Source: Prorocentrum cordatum
Lineage: Eukaryota; Sar; Dinophyceae; Prorocentrales; Prorocentraceae
Reading direction: 5' to 3'
Length of the DNA stretch: 64,000 nucleotides
Assembly (NCBI GenBank): GCA_963575745.1
Contig: CAUYUJ010022392.1
Location: 1,273,715 to 1,337,714, forward strand
Positions within the stretch are counted from its first letter, which is position 1, and each line of letters begins with the position of its first letter. Positions 1 through 11,244 of this stretch are shown in pieces. The position numbers and the translations under genes are program-made. The notes beneath the pieces are model-generated. The model had not been told where the DNA came from. It ran no database searches and was given only the letters and a program-made list of their open reading frames with translations.

Positions 1-59
1 GCGGCACGGAGCACGATGCGAAGACATGGGTGCACGGCAGGAAGCACATGACGATCAGG

Positions 60-200
60 AAGCTCGGGGCAATGCACACAGCAACATGAATGGCGGCTAG
101 CAGCGCGGGGGTAATCAGCAGGAATGGACGGCATCTCGATCTTGGGCATGGCAGCGACAATGGAACCGGCGCGGCTGACATTCATGCAGGTGCGTGCTCG
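60..200 (-). repeat. Second copy of the element's 5' leader
   Basis: Read on the minus strand, bases about 200-75 resemble bases about 2190-2080. Both contain GTTCC then ATTG, then GCCGTCCATTCCTGC, then CCGCC, TTCAT and TTGCTGTGTG in the same order and spacing. The right copy begins at the spliced-leader relict; the left copy has no leader. It may be the start of a second head-to-tail element running off the window edge. Confidence 0.5.
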
Positions 201-2215
201 GGGCAGCGCGCGTAAGAATTTGCAGCTCGATGCGCTCAGGGTCGAGCTTGAGGATGAAGTGTCTGCCCTTGTAGGACATGTCGTCATGCGCGTGCGCTGG
301 GACGATGGTGAGCGGCATTTCAACGGCGTCAAGTTGCCGAGAAGCGCGGCGAGGATTATGCGCGCCAGGTAGCAGACTCCGCGTCGGCAAAGAGCGCCTG
401 GAAGGAGGTGGGGACGTTGCCTCGGTCGATGGACTGGCACTGCGGATTGTCGAAGACTCTCGTTCCACTGGAGGATGGACGGGGTCTGCCTGGCCACGGA
501 TAATGATTCTGGCGATGGGCATGGGGCCGCAGTGGATCCCTCCCTAGGTGCGGAAAGCTCTCCATCGCTGACGAGGGTAGCGTTGCTGCAATAACTGAAG
601 GAGCTTCTTGGCCTGGACTTCTGTTCTGATCTGCTTTAGGGGCATGTCGGGATTGATGTAGACGTCAACTTGCTGGCCTGTTGCGTCACTTGAGGCAAAC
701 CGCTCCCATCGGCCAGCTGCGTTGCCCATTGCGCGCGAGAGAGCCAGCGCACGGGTACTGCGACAGCACTATCTCCTTTGACTTGTAAGACGAAGCAGCG
801 GGCAGGTTCGCCATCTCCGAGTAATTCCACGTGGTGAAACTGGAGGTTGGCGTCCGCAATCCATTCCTGGAGGTCGTTGAGCACCGCGCTCGGAGCCAGG
901 AGGCGCTGGCAGCCCGCGACGAGGAGCGTCGGGCCAGGCTGACGGTCCCATTCGGTAAGGCGATTGAGGTATGCAGTCGGAGTCTGTGCTTCTCTGAGGG
1001 CAAGAGTGTCGCGCATCTTGTCGACATGTTGCCACGTGCGCTGCTGTTCTGAAGCCTGGCGGTCTTGTTCTCTGCGAGCGCGAGCGACATCGCCATGGGG
1101 CGCATCCACGCGGCGCTCTGCAGCGGTAACTTGCTGTCGAACGAGAAGGCGAAAACTTTCACTAGATTCAGCGAGGAGCAAGTCAGCTTGTTCTTTAAAT
1201 CGGGAAGCGGCAGTGGAGACTTGTCGATGCATGAGTTCCCGAAGAGCGACATCGAGGTCTTCGGGCATTCCAGGTAGACCCATGTCGCTCTTGATGTGCA
1301 TGCTGCGGTTCGTGTTGTGATCCAGGAGTAGCGCGCCCAGTGACTGGACTGGCTGGCGCAGCGGCAGATTGGGGCGCAAAGGTAGGAGCCATTTCGATAT
1401 CACGGGCAAGTTGTTCGGCGGCTGCGGGCCCCGGCTGCTGCTCGATATACTTGGCGTTTGCCCGTGGGTCAGCATCGCCCTGAAGGGAATCGTGATAGCA
1501 GGGCCACGCGGTGGCTTCGCGTTCTCTTCCATGGCCACGGCGGGGGCTCCGGGCGCGGCACTTCCTCCTGATCTGGCTGACCTGCGCGTCGGTGTCGGTG
1601 GGTGGCGAACGGAGCCTCGAACTGCTGCGCAGGGTTGCTGCCGGGGGGCACCTGCGGGGCCTCGGCAGCTGAACCCCGCGCTGCCACGGTGTTCCAGGAG
1701 TTCGCGAGCAGCGCGACGGCCATGTCTGCGGGGTTCTTCTCGTCGCTGCTGGCGGTCGTCGTGGCGTCGTTCTTCGCGGCGAGAATATTCGCGGCGTTGG
1801 TGGCGGCCCTCTCGGCGACTGCGGGGCGTGGAGCCGTCGGATTGGTCGCCCCTGTCCGAGGAGGCGGCGGACATGATGTTGTAGTACTGACAACGGAAAT
1901 CGAGGTGCTGTTCAACGATTCGCCACTGGCCAGGCGCACTGCAGGACCACCGCGTACTTGACTGACTCTCGTTGACTGGGTCGGAGCAGCACACGATGGC
2001 TCGATATGGGAGCACGGCACTGCGTACGATGCAGTAACATGGAGGCTCGGCAGCGGGCTCGAGACGGACTGGATGCCCTGCACGAGACACACAGCAATAT
2101 GAAAGGCGGCCTGCAACGCCGGGATGGAACGCAGGAATGGACGGCAGCTCGCCCCTGGATGCGGCTGCAAAACAATTGGAACTGGCCGCGGACTAGCGGC
2201 GCCCCGGCGCGCCAT
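115..2215 (-). pseudogene. LINE ORF1-like remnant (coiled coil plus RRM-like region)
   Basis: Reading starts at the ATG at 2215, directly after a spliced-leader copy. It passes through at least three frames: Ser/Thr/Ala/Pro-rich from 2215 to about 1610, then a frame to about 1300, then about 1310-730, then 729-544 and 522-115. Around 1260-950 there is a charged helical stretch (ADLLLAESSESFRLLVRQQ, ARREQDRQASEQQR) that looks like a coiled coil. Around 860-560 there is a compact segment with RCFVLQVKGDSA and VYINPDMPLKQIRTE. Coiled coil followed by a small nucleic-acid-binding fold is the usual order in LINE ORF1 proteins, and ORF1p chaperones LINE RNA. The family call is inference; the endonuclease and RT would lie beyond base 1. 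It could instead be the N-terminal part of a one-ORF LINE. The frame changes mark it as decayed or misassembled. Confidence 0.5.
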
Positions 2216-2237
2216 CCTGAGCCAAAATGGCTACGGA
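2216..2237 (-). other. Relict dinoflagellate spliced leader, 21/22 match
   Basis: The minus strand reads T, then CCGTAGCCATTTTGGCTCA, then GG. The known leader is D, then CCGTAGCCATTTTGGCTCA, then AG, so only base 21 differs (A to G). The next three bases are the ATG of the ORF1-like frame. An SL RNA gene would have a GT donor after the leader; here GGATGG follows, so this is a leader copied from a mature mRNA, not an SL RNA gene. A pyrimidine-rich tract lies upstream. Confidence 0.9.
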
Positions 2238-3598
2238 AGGAGGAAGGGGAGGGGGAAGGGGAGGCGCGCTGCTTCACCTCGAGATTCTCCGCCACGCCGA
2301 GATCAGCACAATTCCCGGCGGCGACCGCGCCCTCCTCGGCCATCGTCGCGGCGGCGGCCGCCCCCGCCCTGTCCGCTCGCTCGCTGGCGAGCCGCCTGCC
2401 CAAGGGACGAAGAGTAGGAGGAGGAGAAGAAGGAGGAGGAGGAGGAGGAGGAGGAGGAGGAGGAGGAGGGGGAGGAGGAGGAGGAGGAGGAGGAGGAGGA
2501 GGAGGAGGAGGAGGAGGAGGAGAGGGGGGCGGAGGAGGAGGGGAGAAGGAGAAGGAGGAGGGGGAGGAAGAAGAGGAGGAGGAGGAGGAGGAAGAGGAGG
2601 AGGGGAGAAGGAGAAGGAGGAGGAGGAGGAGGAGGAGGATAAGTTTCCCATGGTTTCGCCCGCGGTCGCGTTGGCGGCGCGCCGCTCCCCCATGCGTTCG
2701 GCCCTGACCAGCTCGAGTTCCTGCCCTCTGCTCCTCCGCTCCTCCTGCCCGCTGCTCTTCCATGTCCAGCCCCTCCACCTGTTCCTCTTCCTCCTTCTCT
2801 TGCTTATTCGCATGCTCCTCTTCCTGCTCGCCCTCCACCTGGGGCTCGGACTCGGACCTGCACGCGCCTGAAATTACCGCCCACCTAAGCACTGGGGCGA
2901 AATGGAGAAGTCGGACGGGGGAACGGGGGGCATTGCAAGAGGGAAACCAGCATGCATTAAGACGCCAGGTCCCCCCCCCCACCCACCCACCCACGTCGCC
3001 GGCGGTGGCGGATGGTGACGCAAGGGCCCCGAGCACCGCGGGCAAGGATGCAAGGGGCACCTTGGGGAGAAGACGCTGAGCCAAGGCGATGCCCTAGATG
3101 GGCTCGCCTTCGAGAAGCGTTGCCCCGAGCGTCAAGGCAGCTCTCCCAGTGCTGCGGATGGCGCGGGCCTCCGTCGACAGAAATTTCATTCTAGAAAGTC
3201 CCCAAGTGGCGACGCGTGGCAAGACGCAGCGCACTCGAAGCAACGCGGCGTGTCGGACGCGCTGCGTGCGCTGACGCAAGCAAGGGCGATCGCTACTAGC
3301 GCGTCGTCCTGCTGGATGTGTTGCCACTCGGCGGCCCCGAGGGCGGGCCTCCCCAGCGGGTGCTCCTCGGCGCGGGGAACGCGCGCAATATCCAACCCCG
3401 ACGTCGCTTCTGGATTCTGCCGCGGAATTCCCGCGGAAACTCGCGCGCCTGCTACTTTCTTGCCCAGTAGAAGGGAAATCCATAACGTGCGAAGCTGTCT
3501 TGCGTCTAGAATCCTAGCCGCGCCCCCCCTTTTATCTCTGACACCGACGGCAGCCCCCACTCCAAGCGCACAGCGTGACGCGCCCCATAGCGCCGAAT
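2238..3598. other. No gene recognised; GGA tract and GC-rich spacer
   Basis: 2409-2640 is a near-continuous (GGA)n/(GGAGAA)n tract that opens long poly-Gly, poly-Glu and poly-Pro frames by composition only. 2970-2993 holds a C run and (CCCA)n. 3000-3598 is GC-rich with no recognisable domain. A weak SL-like string (CCTTGGCTCA) lies near 3075-3090 on the minus strand but lacks the 5' half of the leader. Confidence 0.6.
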
Positions 3599-4573
3599 TC
3601 AACCCCCAAGAGCATCGACGACAGGCCGTGGAACAGAGGGAACGCGGGTGTGGGCATTCACGAGGATAGTGGGATATACACATTCGTCAGCCTCTGCGAC
3701 ACAATCGGCGAGAACGGGTCGGGGGCCAATGACCTTGCAGGCAGGAACGCAAACGAAATTGTCAGGCCTACCTTGTTTCCGGTTCTGCGCTTGCTCAGTG
3801 AGAGCCGATGCGCGGGTCCGCTGGATCTCATCTTCTGGAGCACGGCTAGGCTGGCTGGCCCACGTATTCCGGCAACGGCCCACGCGCTTCAGGTGAGCAC
3901 ATAAACGGTTCGCCGAGCGGAATTCAGTCACGCAAGCAACACAAGTGGAACGAGCAGCTAGATGCTCGACCTGCTGCCCAGTCTTTTGCACTCTGTGAAT
4001 ATGCAAAGTAAGATCCCGCCCCTGCAGCGCATGAAACCCGCATGTGTAGCTAAGGAAATTCTGGACGTCCTGAGCCTGCGGCGGCGGCGAAGGGACAAGA
4101 GATTGTGCAATGCGTTGAACGGAGGCGCACGTGGTGAGGGAGGTCTGCCACTGTTGATACCTAATCGCGGCATTCTTGACAAGCGTCTTGTGCCTTCTTG
4201 GAGCAGCGAAAGCGATGCCAACCCAGTCGCAGAAATTCCGATGTGGGACTTCCTTCTTATGGCAAAAAAGAGTGAGCCATTTCATGCCATCAGCAAAAAG
4301 AACAGGCCACCCCTGACGCTTCGGATGCAGGAAGTCGAGATCCCTGAGGGGCAATATCGGGGCGGCGAAGGTGAAGCCGAGGGGGGCGCCGAAGTCCGGC
4401 CCCACTAGACACAAGAGAGATGTCTTACCTCTTGGCAGACCACAACACTTCAGCATGCAAAGCATGGAATTCTTTGTGATTGCCAGGGGGGGGGGGGCCC
4501 AACGCTGCCCGCTAAAGGGCGGTCTAAACATGCGCAATTGTTCGAGCACGCGACGACCAGGGCACCCAGACAC
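3599..4573 (-). pseudogene. C-terminal zinc-finger region of element 1
   Basis: A 324-codon frame on the minus strand, no longer in frame with the RT above it. About two thirds along, it holds STCVACVTEFRSANRLCAHL, then KRVGRC, a C-x2-C-x12-H-x5-C arrangement like the C2HC/C2H2 fingers that close many LINE pol proteins and are thought to bind RNA or DNA. Before it lie WPVLFADGMKWLTL and KNAAIRYQQWQTSL, typical of the thumb/connection region. The end at 3599 is simply the stop codon; the true 3' end of the element is not visible. Confidence 0.55.
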
Positions 4574-6261
4574 AGATATTGAAGTAAGTGCTCAAGAGGG
4601 TATACACCCCCGCATATCGTACTCTACGCTCGGCTGGATGGTTTTGTCGTTTGCCTAAGGTGCGCTGCACGGGCCGCGTGTCGACATGGGCTTCAGCGCA
4701 ACGGATGGTGGCCTCTGGATCCACGGGGCACTTATCAGCGACAACAGTGCCCGAGCACTTATTGGTTCTGCACGCGGCAATTTGTTGATCATCTCCTGAC
4801 GGAACCGTGGCCTTGGGGGCCCGCATCTGTTTCTCAACGCGTTTAAAGCCATCTCCAGCTGGGCGCAACAGCAAGAACGTCTTGGCCACAGTGAGCCCGA
4901 GGTCAGCACGACGAACTTCACGCTGAACGATTTCGGCGGCCTCCCGCGCGCACTGAGAGAGCACGCTGGCAGACGGCGCAGACCCCGCGATCGCGCGGCC
5001 ATCGACGAAGGCGCCTGCATCCCGCGGCTCTCGCTGATCGGAGTCGACCGAAAAGACGCGAAGGATATCCCCTGCAACTTGCCGTCTTAGATTATTTTGC
5101 CAGAGTTTCTCCTGGACGTATACAATCGTCGGATAGAAAGCCACATTGAAGACATCCGCGGCTGGAACAGTGCCAAGTTTGCAGCCTGACGTAGGCCCCG
5201 TGAACCCCGAAGCCCCTCGCACCTCACAAAACCCGCGCGACTGAGATTCCGCGAACAAGGCCCGGAGATGAGCGTCATCGATGAGGGCGTCGGCTACAAG
5301 CGCCTGCAAGAGGTTCGCAACTGCATAGGCCAACGCGGGATGGACAGGGAAAGATACCATAGCAGCGTCGAAATCTTCCGCCTCCAAGGGCAGCGAGACC
5401 ACAGCCTGGCGCAGCACCGTATAACATGCGACCTTCAAACAAATGGTGAGCGCATGCCACGATAATTATCTTGGCGCTCTGCAGGGCAGCCATGCAAGCG
5501 ATTGCAAAGTGCGTCGCAGAGTCGGCGCTGCGCCCTGCGACACCACCGCCCTGTGCATCTTGTAGGCCCGCCGAACCAAACGTGCCGAGAACACCTCTGA
5601 TGAAACGATGGTGTAGCTTACCTATGGTGTTCCCAAGAAGAATACCACGTCTGTTAGCAGCTAAGAAAGCCCGAAGATCCCCTTCGCTGATGTCCACTAC
5701 TTCGCCTTGTTTGAAAGTCAAGGGCTCGCGACCCACCAAGCCAACTTGAAACGGGATGGGGTGGGGCATGCTGGCAACGGCGCTGGGGGCACACTTGAGG
5801 ACTTCGCATGAGGCCCCAAGTCCCGCCGCGCTGCCGGCAGGGATGCGCGTAACGAGCTGCTGCAATTCTGACCTGGCTATGGCATCATCAATGTTACGGC
5901 CTATGTCCGCAGCGATGCGCGCGCCTTTGGTGTAGGGCGAATGTACTTCAGGGACGGAGACGGGAACGGCGAACTCAACCAGGCCTACATGTTGCTGGAG
6001 ATCATCGGCGGCGGCTTCCGCTGTCTCCAACACGCGCCCTCCAGGGTCAAGCCTCAAGGGAAGCATGGAAGCTTTATTGGGCTGTCTGCCTTCAATCGCC
6101 AAGAAGGAGCGCGCCTTGTGCAATTCTTCTTTGGGACGGTGGCCTTCTGTGGACATGCAGATGTTATCGCCCTGGTGGTTGAGGAAGTTGGCATAGTCTT
6201 CTTGGGCTCTGGAGCCCTGTAACTCCTTTGATACAGAAATGAAGCAAGCGCAGCTGAGCAA
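4524..6261 (-). pseudogene. Reverse transcriptase domain of element 1, one catalytic Asp replaced
   Basis: The fingers and palm are recognisable. SAAGLGASCEVLKCAP is the 'A.G.D.....E.LK' block, and FLAANRRGILLGNTIGKLHH is the 'N.RGI.L......K' block. KVACYTVLRQ is motif A, SGCKLGTVPAADVFNVAF is motif B ('G...G...AD.LFN..F'), and AFVDGRAIAG at 5012-4983 is motif C. The expected FVDD box reads FVDG, a GAC to GGC change at 4998-5009. The frame changes between 5475 and 5440, just before motif A. With the second box Asp gone, activity is not expected unless the base call is wrong. Confidence 0.75.
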
Positions 6262-6589
6262 TATTCATGGGGCTGAATCCTCCATGCTACAACGTCCTGC
6301 GCGGCGGTGCGGGGCATCTGCCACATGGCCCGCAGCGCACTCGCAAAGACAACATCCTTGCCCTTCTCCGCTGCGTAGGTAGGCACCTGTATCTGTCCTG
6401 GCCGAGTGTCTTTTGCAAGCGCAGAGATCCTCGGCACGATAGAGGTGTGTGAAGTGTGTCTGCTGTCGTAGAAGCATGCATGTGATTTTCCGCCGAACCC
6501 TAACCAGGGCTATGACGGCATCCGAGATATACGGACGTCGCGTGCGAGTTTTAGACCTACCGAAGCATCTGCGCACCTGGTCATTACTG

Positions 6590-7441
6590 TGCCGCGCGGT
6601 GTCACGCAACTGGACATGAACGTTGGTTCTCCAGTCGTCCAGGGTGAATTGTTCACACGCGTGCCAAACGCTAGTCAGGGACTGCGTATCTTTGAGCTTA
6701 CACCTATCAAAGGGAGCACGAGACACTTTGGGGTCGGAGGAAGTGTGAAACCACCCGAGATGGCAAACGATGGGGTTATGGTCCTCGGGTTTTCGTATGA
6801 ATTCGAAGTCATGCATGACGCTCGCGTCGAGGATGTGGCCGCTGCGCTCGCGGCCGACACGCGCAAAGTCGAGTCTGGCCCGCTGCCCGACACCACCAGC
6901 ATAAGTAGCACCCGCAGTGGAGGTCACGAATGCGTTGGCGTCAGCCATACGAGAATGGATACGGAGCTCGTGAAAAAGGACTTCGCTGGCATCTTCAATC
7001 TCGCTAAACCCCTCTTGCCCAGCATGATCCGATGGGGGCGGATCCAACGGCGGCGTTGGCGTCGACCATGAGGAGGTCAGCAGGCCACTTCGCTGTGAGC
7101 TCCTTAGCTCATGCCAAAGATCACTGCGCTCGTGCCGCGGGTGTCTGCGATGGGGCGCATGCGCAGCATAGGGCGTGCAAGCAAAACTTGAAGCTGAACG
7201 GGTGGCGACTAAGACACGTGGGCAGGCATGAAGGACCAACAATGCTGATCGAAGTACGCAGGGTTTGCTTTTTTACGGGTCCGCAGGGCACTTGCATGTC
7301 CACCCAAAGCTCGACACCAAGATGATGGTTTAGATGTGCACAGTGCTGGCAGCTCCCGCAGCGATTGCTCGTTCCTTCCCTCCTGGGCCCCACGAGAGCG
7401 ATGCCTGCGTCGTGCATCTGCTTCTCAAGGAGGTTAAGCAT
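6590..7441 (-). pseudogene. LINE endonuclease domain (EEP/APE-like), frameshifted
   Basis: The upstream frame carries LLEKQMHDAGIALVGPRREG, matching the 'L..L......i..LQE' start of LINE endonucleases, then GVELWVDMQVPCG. Near 7060 another frame reads LMVDANAAVGSAP. Across the G run at 7034-7038 the frame continues SDHAGQEGFSEIEDASEVLF, then RARLDFARVG and finally EDHNPIVCHL. The VDANA, RLDF and DHNP strings correspond to the GDFN, xIDY and SDHxP active-site blocks of this nuclease family. Removing one base from the C5/G5 run would join the two halves, so the break may be an assembly error. Confidence 0.7.
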
Positions 7442-8457
7442 ATTAAATATGTGGCTCCCTTGGGGCCTCCCCCGTGGGCCGCGCGCGCGGACGGTGCGCT
7501 AGAAGAAAGCAGCGCGCGCGCCAACCTTGACATCAATCGAGGCAAGCGGTGGGGCAACCTCTAAATCCGCCGCCACATGCGAGAGCAAGGTTGGCATATG
7601 GCATGAGGCCGCTCAGTGTCACGCGCTGATGAGCATAATCCAGCTTGGGATACGCATGCTGATCCTGAGTCTGAGCAAGGAGCCACTCCCACTGCTGACT
7701 CTTACAGTACCTGACGGAAAGAGCCAGCCCAATAGGAACAGTGGGGGAAGTCCGGGATTTGCTAAGGGCTGTAGCCTTGTGCTGTTGCCTGCCAATATGT
7801 TCCAGGCGCGGCCCTCGCGTGCCTTGACACGCTGCATGCGAGCGCCGACCCTGGAAGACGCGCACCGACATGATGTTTCGAGGAGGAGGGGGAGAACTCT
7901 GCCGCAGTCAGGCGCGCGTTGCCCCGTCGCGCCCCCCTTGGCCACCAGCTTGTCCGTCGCCGGCAAGAGCCGGCACGCTGGTCTGCGGGTCGCTAACCAG
8001 AAGCATGAAAAATGAATGCAAGGCATTATGTCGTGGCGCTCGTGCTGCCAATGGCACTGGGAGACATGCTCACGTCATTCGACTCCTGTGCGTTTCCCCT
8101 CAACACCCCTTGCAACGACTCCCCCCGACTGTCTTTGCCAGTGGTGACCGCTGCCCATGATCCCTTCCCTTCCCCGCGGTTAAATAGCGAGCCGTCGGTG
8201 CGCGGCGCGATCGCATCGAAGGGCCCAGGGCGGCAGGGGCCCTCCGGCGCTCCTGGCCTGGCCTCGGGCTCGGGAAGGCTGTAATCTTCTTGAATTTTAT
8301 GATCGACATGCTGTAACTCTGGAGAGCATGCGTCACGCAGCATCTCCGAGAACGGACGAGACAAGGCAAAAGAGCAGCTGACCTCCCCCTCATTCCTGAG
8401 GATCCTGATGGAAACAATGCGACGCGGCCGTGGTATTGTGAGCCATGGGGGGGGGGG
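7442..8457. other. Spacer inside element 1 region, no domain recognised
   Basis: Minus-strand frames continue but carry no recognisable motif. It could be a degraded linker between an ORF1-like part and the endonuclease. No RNA gene or repeat was seen. Confidence 0.4.
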
Positions 8458-11244
8458 TCACCTGATGTCAGCTTTTGTGGGATAGTTCGAAGGATTGGAT
8501 GTATCACTGGCACTAACAGCCGCTCTCGCTGCCTCGCGGCTAGCAGAAGTAGGTCGGGCAGCATAGCGCCCCTTGGGGAACGTTCCCTCGCGCCCCTGCG
8601 TCTCGGCGGCTGCGATTTTTAAGACTCCAACGAAGGCCGCCAGCAATCGCTGCGTCAACTGCGCCATGCGCTCCGAGATATCAACCATAGCATCGAGGAC
8701 ATTGGCCATCTGCTAGTCTCGAACAATCTGTCCATGGCGAGCGCGGCGCATGAATTCGCGCCGGCAGAAGAGGCAGGCTGAGCTTGGTGCGACGCGATCG
8801 ACGACGCGGGTCTTTTCGCTTCCGACACCGCCGCGCGAACAACATAATAAGAGCACATAGAGCTCGCAGTGATGGGGTGGGGGTAATCGAAAAAAAAAAA
8901 AAAAAAAAAAAACGTGCGAGATGCCCGCATCGGTGATGTCCACCTGCGAGTTAAAGTTTGCGTCTGAGCAAATATGGCAGCCGTTGGCATAGCTGAAACT
9001 CCCCCAAGATCCCAGTGAGTCGGGTGCGCGCGCAACGGTGGAAGTCACCTGCGGGTTATGATGGCCTGGCGCGTTCGCAGAAACGGGCGTTGTTACGTCA
9101 TCTAGCTGCGACGTGAACAGCTGCGCCCCGGGTCCCAAAGTATCTAGTGAAGCCGAGTTGCTAAAAGACTGCGGACTGCGAAGCACAGGCTGTCTGACTG
9201 AGCGCCGTCCTCCCCGACGAATGCAACAAATGCCGCTGCGTGCGTTTCCGAAGGAACCACTCCCCCAGGGGGGCCCTTGAGCCCCGGGGAGCCCGCGGCA
9301 AAACACACGGGGAGGGCCGAGGCAAGAAAGAGGCTTCCGCAGGGTCTCCCGGGCGGCATTCGCAACCAAGGGCCCTGCGAGCTTCGGCAGCAGACAACTC
9401 ATTACTGGTGCGAGACGGAGGATGATGGGGCGATATCCGCACAGCTACTCACGACGCCGTCCAGGTAGGAGTTCATCGCCTGATGGTCGAGGACGCACTC
9501 ATCATCGCGCTCAGGTACCGCATGGAGACTATCAACACACTGAACACACTGATGTTGACTGGTAGTGACCTGAATCAAAGGAGTACTGTCCTCCCGATCA
9601 AGCGCGCTCTGCTCTGATTGGTGCTGCGGATCGGCGAGCTGTTCGCCGCCGTCTGCCTGGGCTTGAGGTTGCGGGTCGCGGTCGCCATGGCTGGAAGATG
9701 CCGACCGTGTTCTCGCCGCAGCAAGTGCGGCTGGCCATGGCGTGGGCAGCTGCAACTCGCGCGTGGTCTCTCTGAATCGCGCCGAAGATAGGGCCGCGTC
9801 AGCTCGAATGTTCAATCTGCCCAGTTGCTCAAGTGAGTGACTTGAGAGACTAGGGAAGGCCCGCCAGTACTCAATGCGCTCACCATTGGCCTGTACCCAT
9901 GCTCGAAGACAAATATAATTCGCCCATGCTCTGGCATCAGCTTGCCTGCCGAAGAGCGATAAAGCAGGTTGATGCACGTCAGACTGCAAAAGTTCCCGCG
10001 TCGCAGCTGGGACGCACCAGCCCATCCAACCTTGCGCCGCAGCATCGGTAGGATTGAGGGCAAACATGAAGTGCAATGATGTAACTTGCCTACGCAGACT
10101 GCGCGTGCGTAGACGCCCAGCAGCTCTAGCAACACGACGTTCGACTGGTTCTTCACGTCTGCGCTTGACACTGGCCCAGTCTTGCTGGCTAGAAAAGACA
10201 CGGGAATAAGCTTCATCACGCCGGCGTTTCCTGACGACGCAAGACGCGAAGGTTGCGAAGTGGAACGTGTCTGCATAAAAGACATGGCATCATCATCACT
10301 GTCGCTGCGGTGACTGAAAATATCTAGAAAAGCCACGTGCGCCGCAAGATGTTGAGTCCATGCCCATCCCGCATCATACGTGCGATTGGCTCCCCCAGCG
10401 ATTTCATCGACGTGGGCCTGGTCGTCGAGGCCCGCGACGAACGGCAATCAGCTTGTGCGGAGATCCTCGAGAAATGACAGAGTGCGCATCCTCCGTCGGC
10501 TTGGGCTGCGTCTGAACATTCGTCGAAACCACCCATGTCTGCATGTTTAGAGTTCCAGGCGGCGCGGCAGATATCCTCCGCCACGGCCTGCAGCTCTCTG
10601 GGGTTGTTGGATAGAGTGCATAGAAGTGGGGGGTCTGGCAGGCACGGGCGGACGTACTCTGCGCAGAAGAACATCCCATCTTTCCCGGGGAGATGCGAAC
10701 CCGACAATCTGCAATCAATCACCCAGCCCTCGACACACGAGCCTACATGCTCACTGGATTCCCAGCGTTGGAGTCTTACCTGGAGGCAATGTGGCATCTC
10801 GTATTCATCGTCTGCATGGTGCCAGGGGAGCGCCGACTCCAGCTGGCTGAGCGAGTGCGAAGCTGCAGAACAAGGAGAATTCATTATGGCCGAAGACGTC
10901 GTCGCAGTCATGCGTTGGCAACGTGTTGCCCAGGTCGGGGCAGGTATTAGTCGATGCCCCTGCATCGCGCTCGTTCGCTGGAACGACTTCACAAAACTCG
11001 ACCAAGCCAAAGGTTACACCACGCGTAGAACCTGCTGCAAACTTGCCATACTCCAATAGTCCTCTACCTCGCCCCTCTGGCGCTGGTACTTCTTGGGCGG
11101 CGTCATGTTGGTGGTCCACTCTGACATCCCCTTGGCTTCAACCTTGGCGGGCTCTGATAAGCTGCTCTTGGAAATGGTTGGAGCGTTCTCCACCGTGCAC
11201 GGTAAGAAATTACGCGTGGGTTCCAGAGCCTCCCTGTAAGCCAT
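8458..11244 (-). pseudogene. Unassigned coding-like region, probably N-terminal or ORF1 part of element 1
   Basis: Several minus-strand frames look coding in amino-acid make-up but switch repeatedly. They include CAEYVRPCLPDPPLLCTL and LQAVAEDICRAAWNSKHADM (about 10680-10530), then DIFSHRSDSDDDAMSFMQTR (about 10320-10260), then ADARAWANYICLRAWVQANG and ERIEYWRAFPSL (about 9945-9860), then CVQCVDSLHAVPERDDECVL (about 9550-9490), then NVLDAMVDISERMAQLTQRL (about 8705-8645). No family was recognised. Position and orientation, between a coiled-coil N terminus and the endonuclease, suggest a LINE ORF1/gag-like part. An A23 run at 8890-8912 interrupts it. Confidence 0.35.

Larger units (their letters stand above)
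3599..7441 (-). mobile_element. LINE-type non-LTR retrotransposon, pol region (element 1)
   Basis: Minus-strand order is AP-like endonuclease (7441-6600), reverse transcriptase (6261-4524) and Cys/His zinc finger (about 4050-3980). This is the usual order of the long dinoflagellate LINEs. The frame changes at least three times: at the C run 7034-7038, between 5440 and 5475, and near 4550. One RT catalytic Asp is replaced. The element is probably dead as assembled. No poly(A) tail or target-site duplication could be placed. Its 5' half may be the coding remnants at 8458-12729. Confidence 0.75.

Noticed and set aside
2006-2871. Long poly-Gly, poly-Glu, poly-Arg and poly-Pro frames on both strands
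   Set aside because: They are translations of one GGA microsatellite in all frames and have no non-repetitive core.
3070-3095. A further spliced-leader relict (CCTTGGCTCA on the minus strand)
   Set aside because: Only the last ten bases resemble the leader; the CCGTAGCCA half is missing and no convincing ORF starts there.
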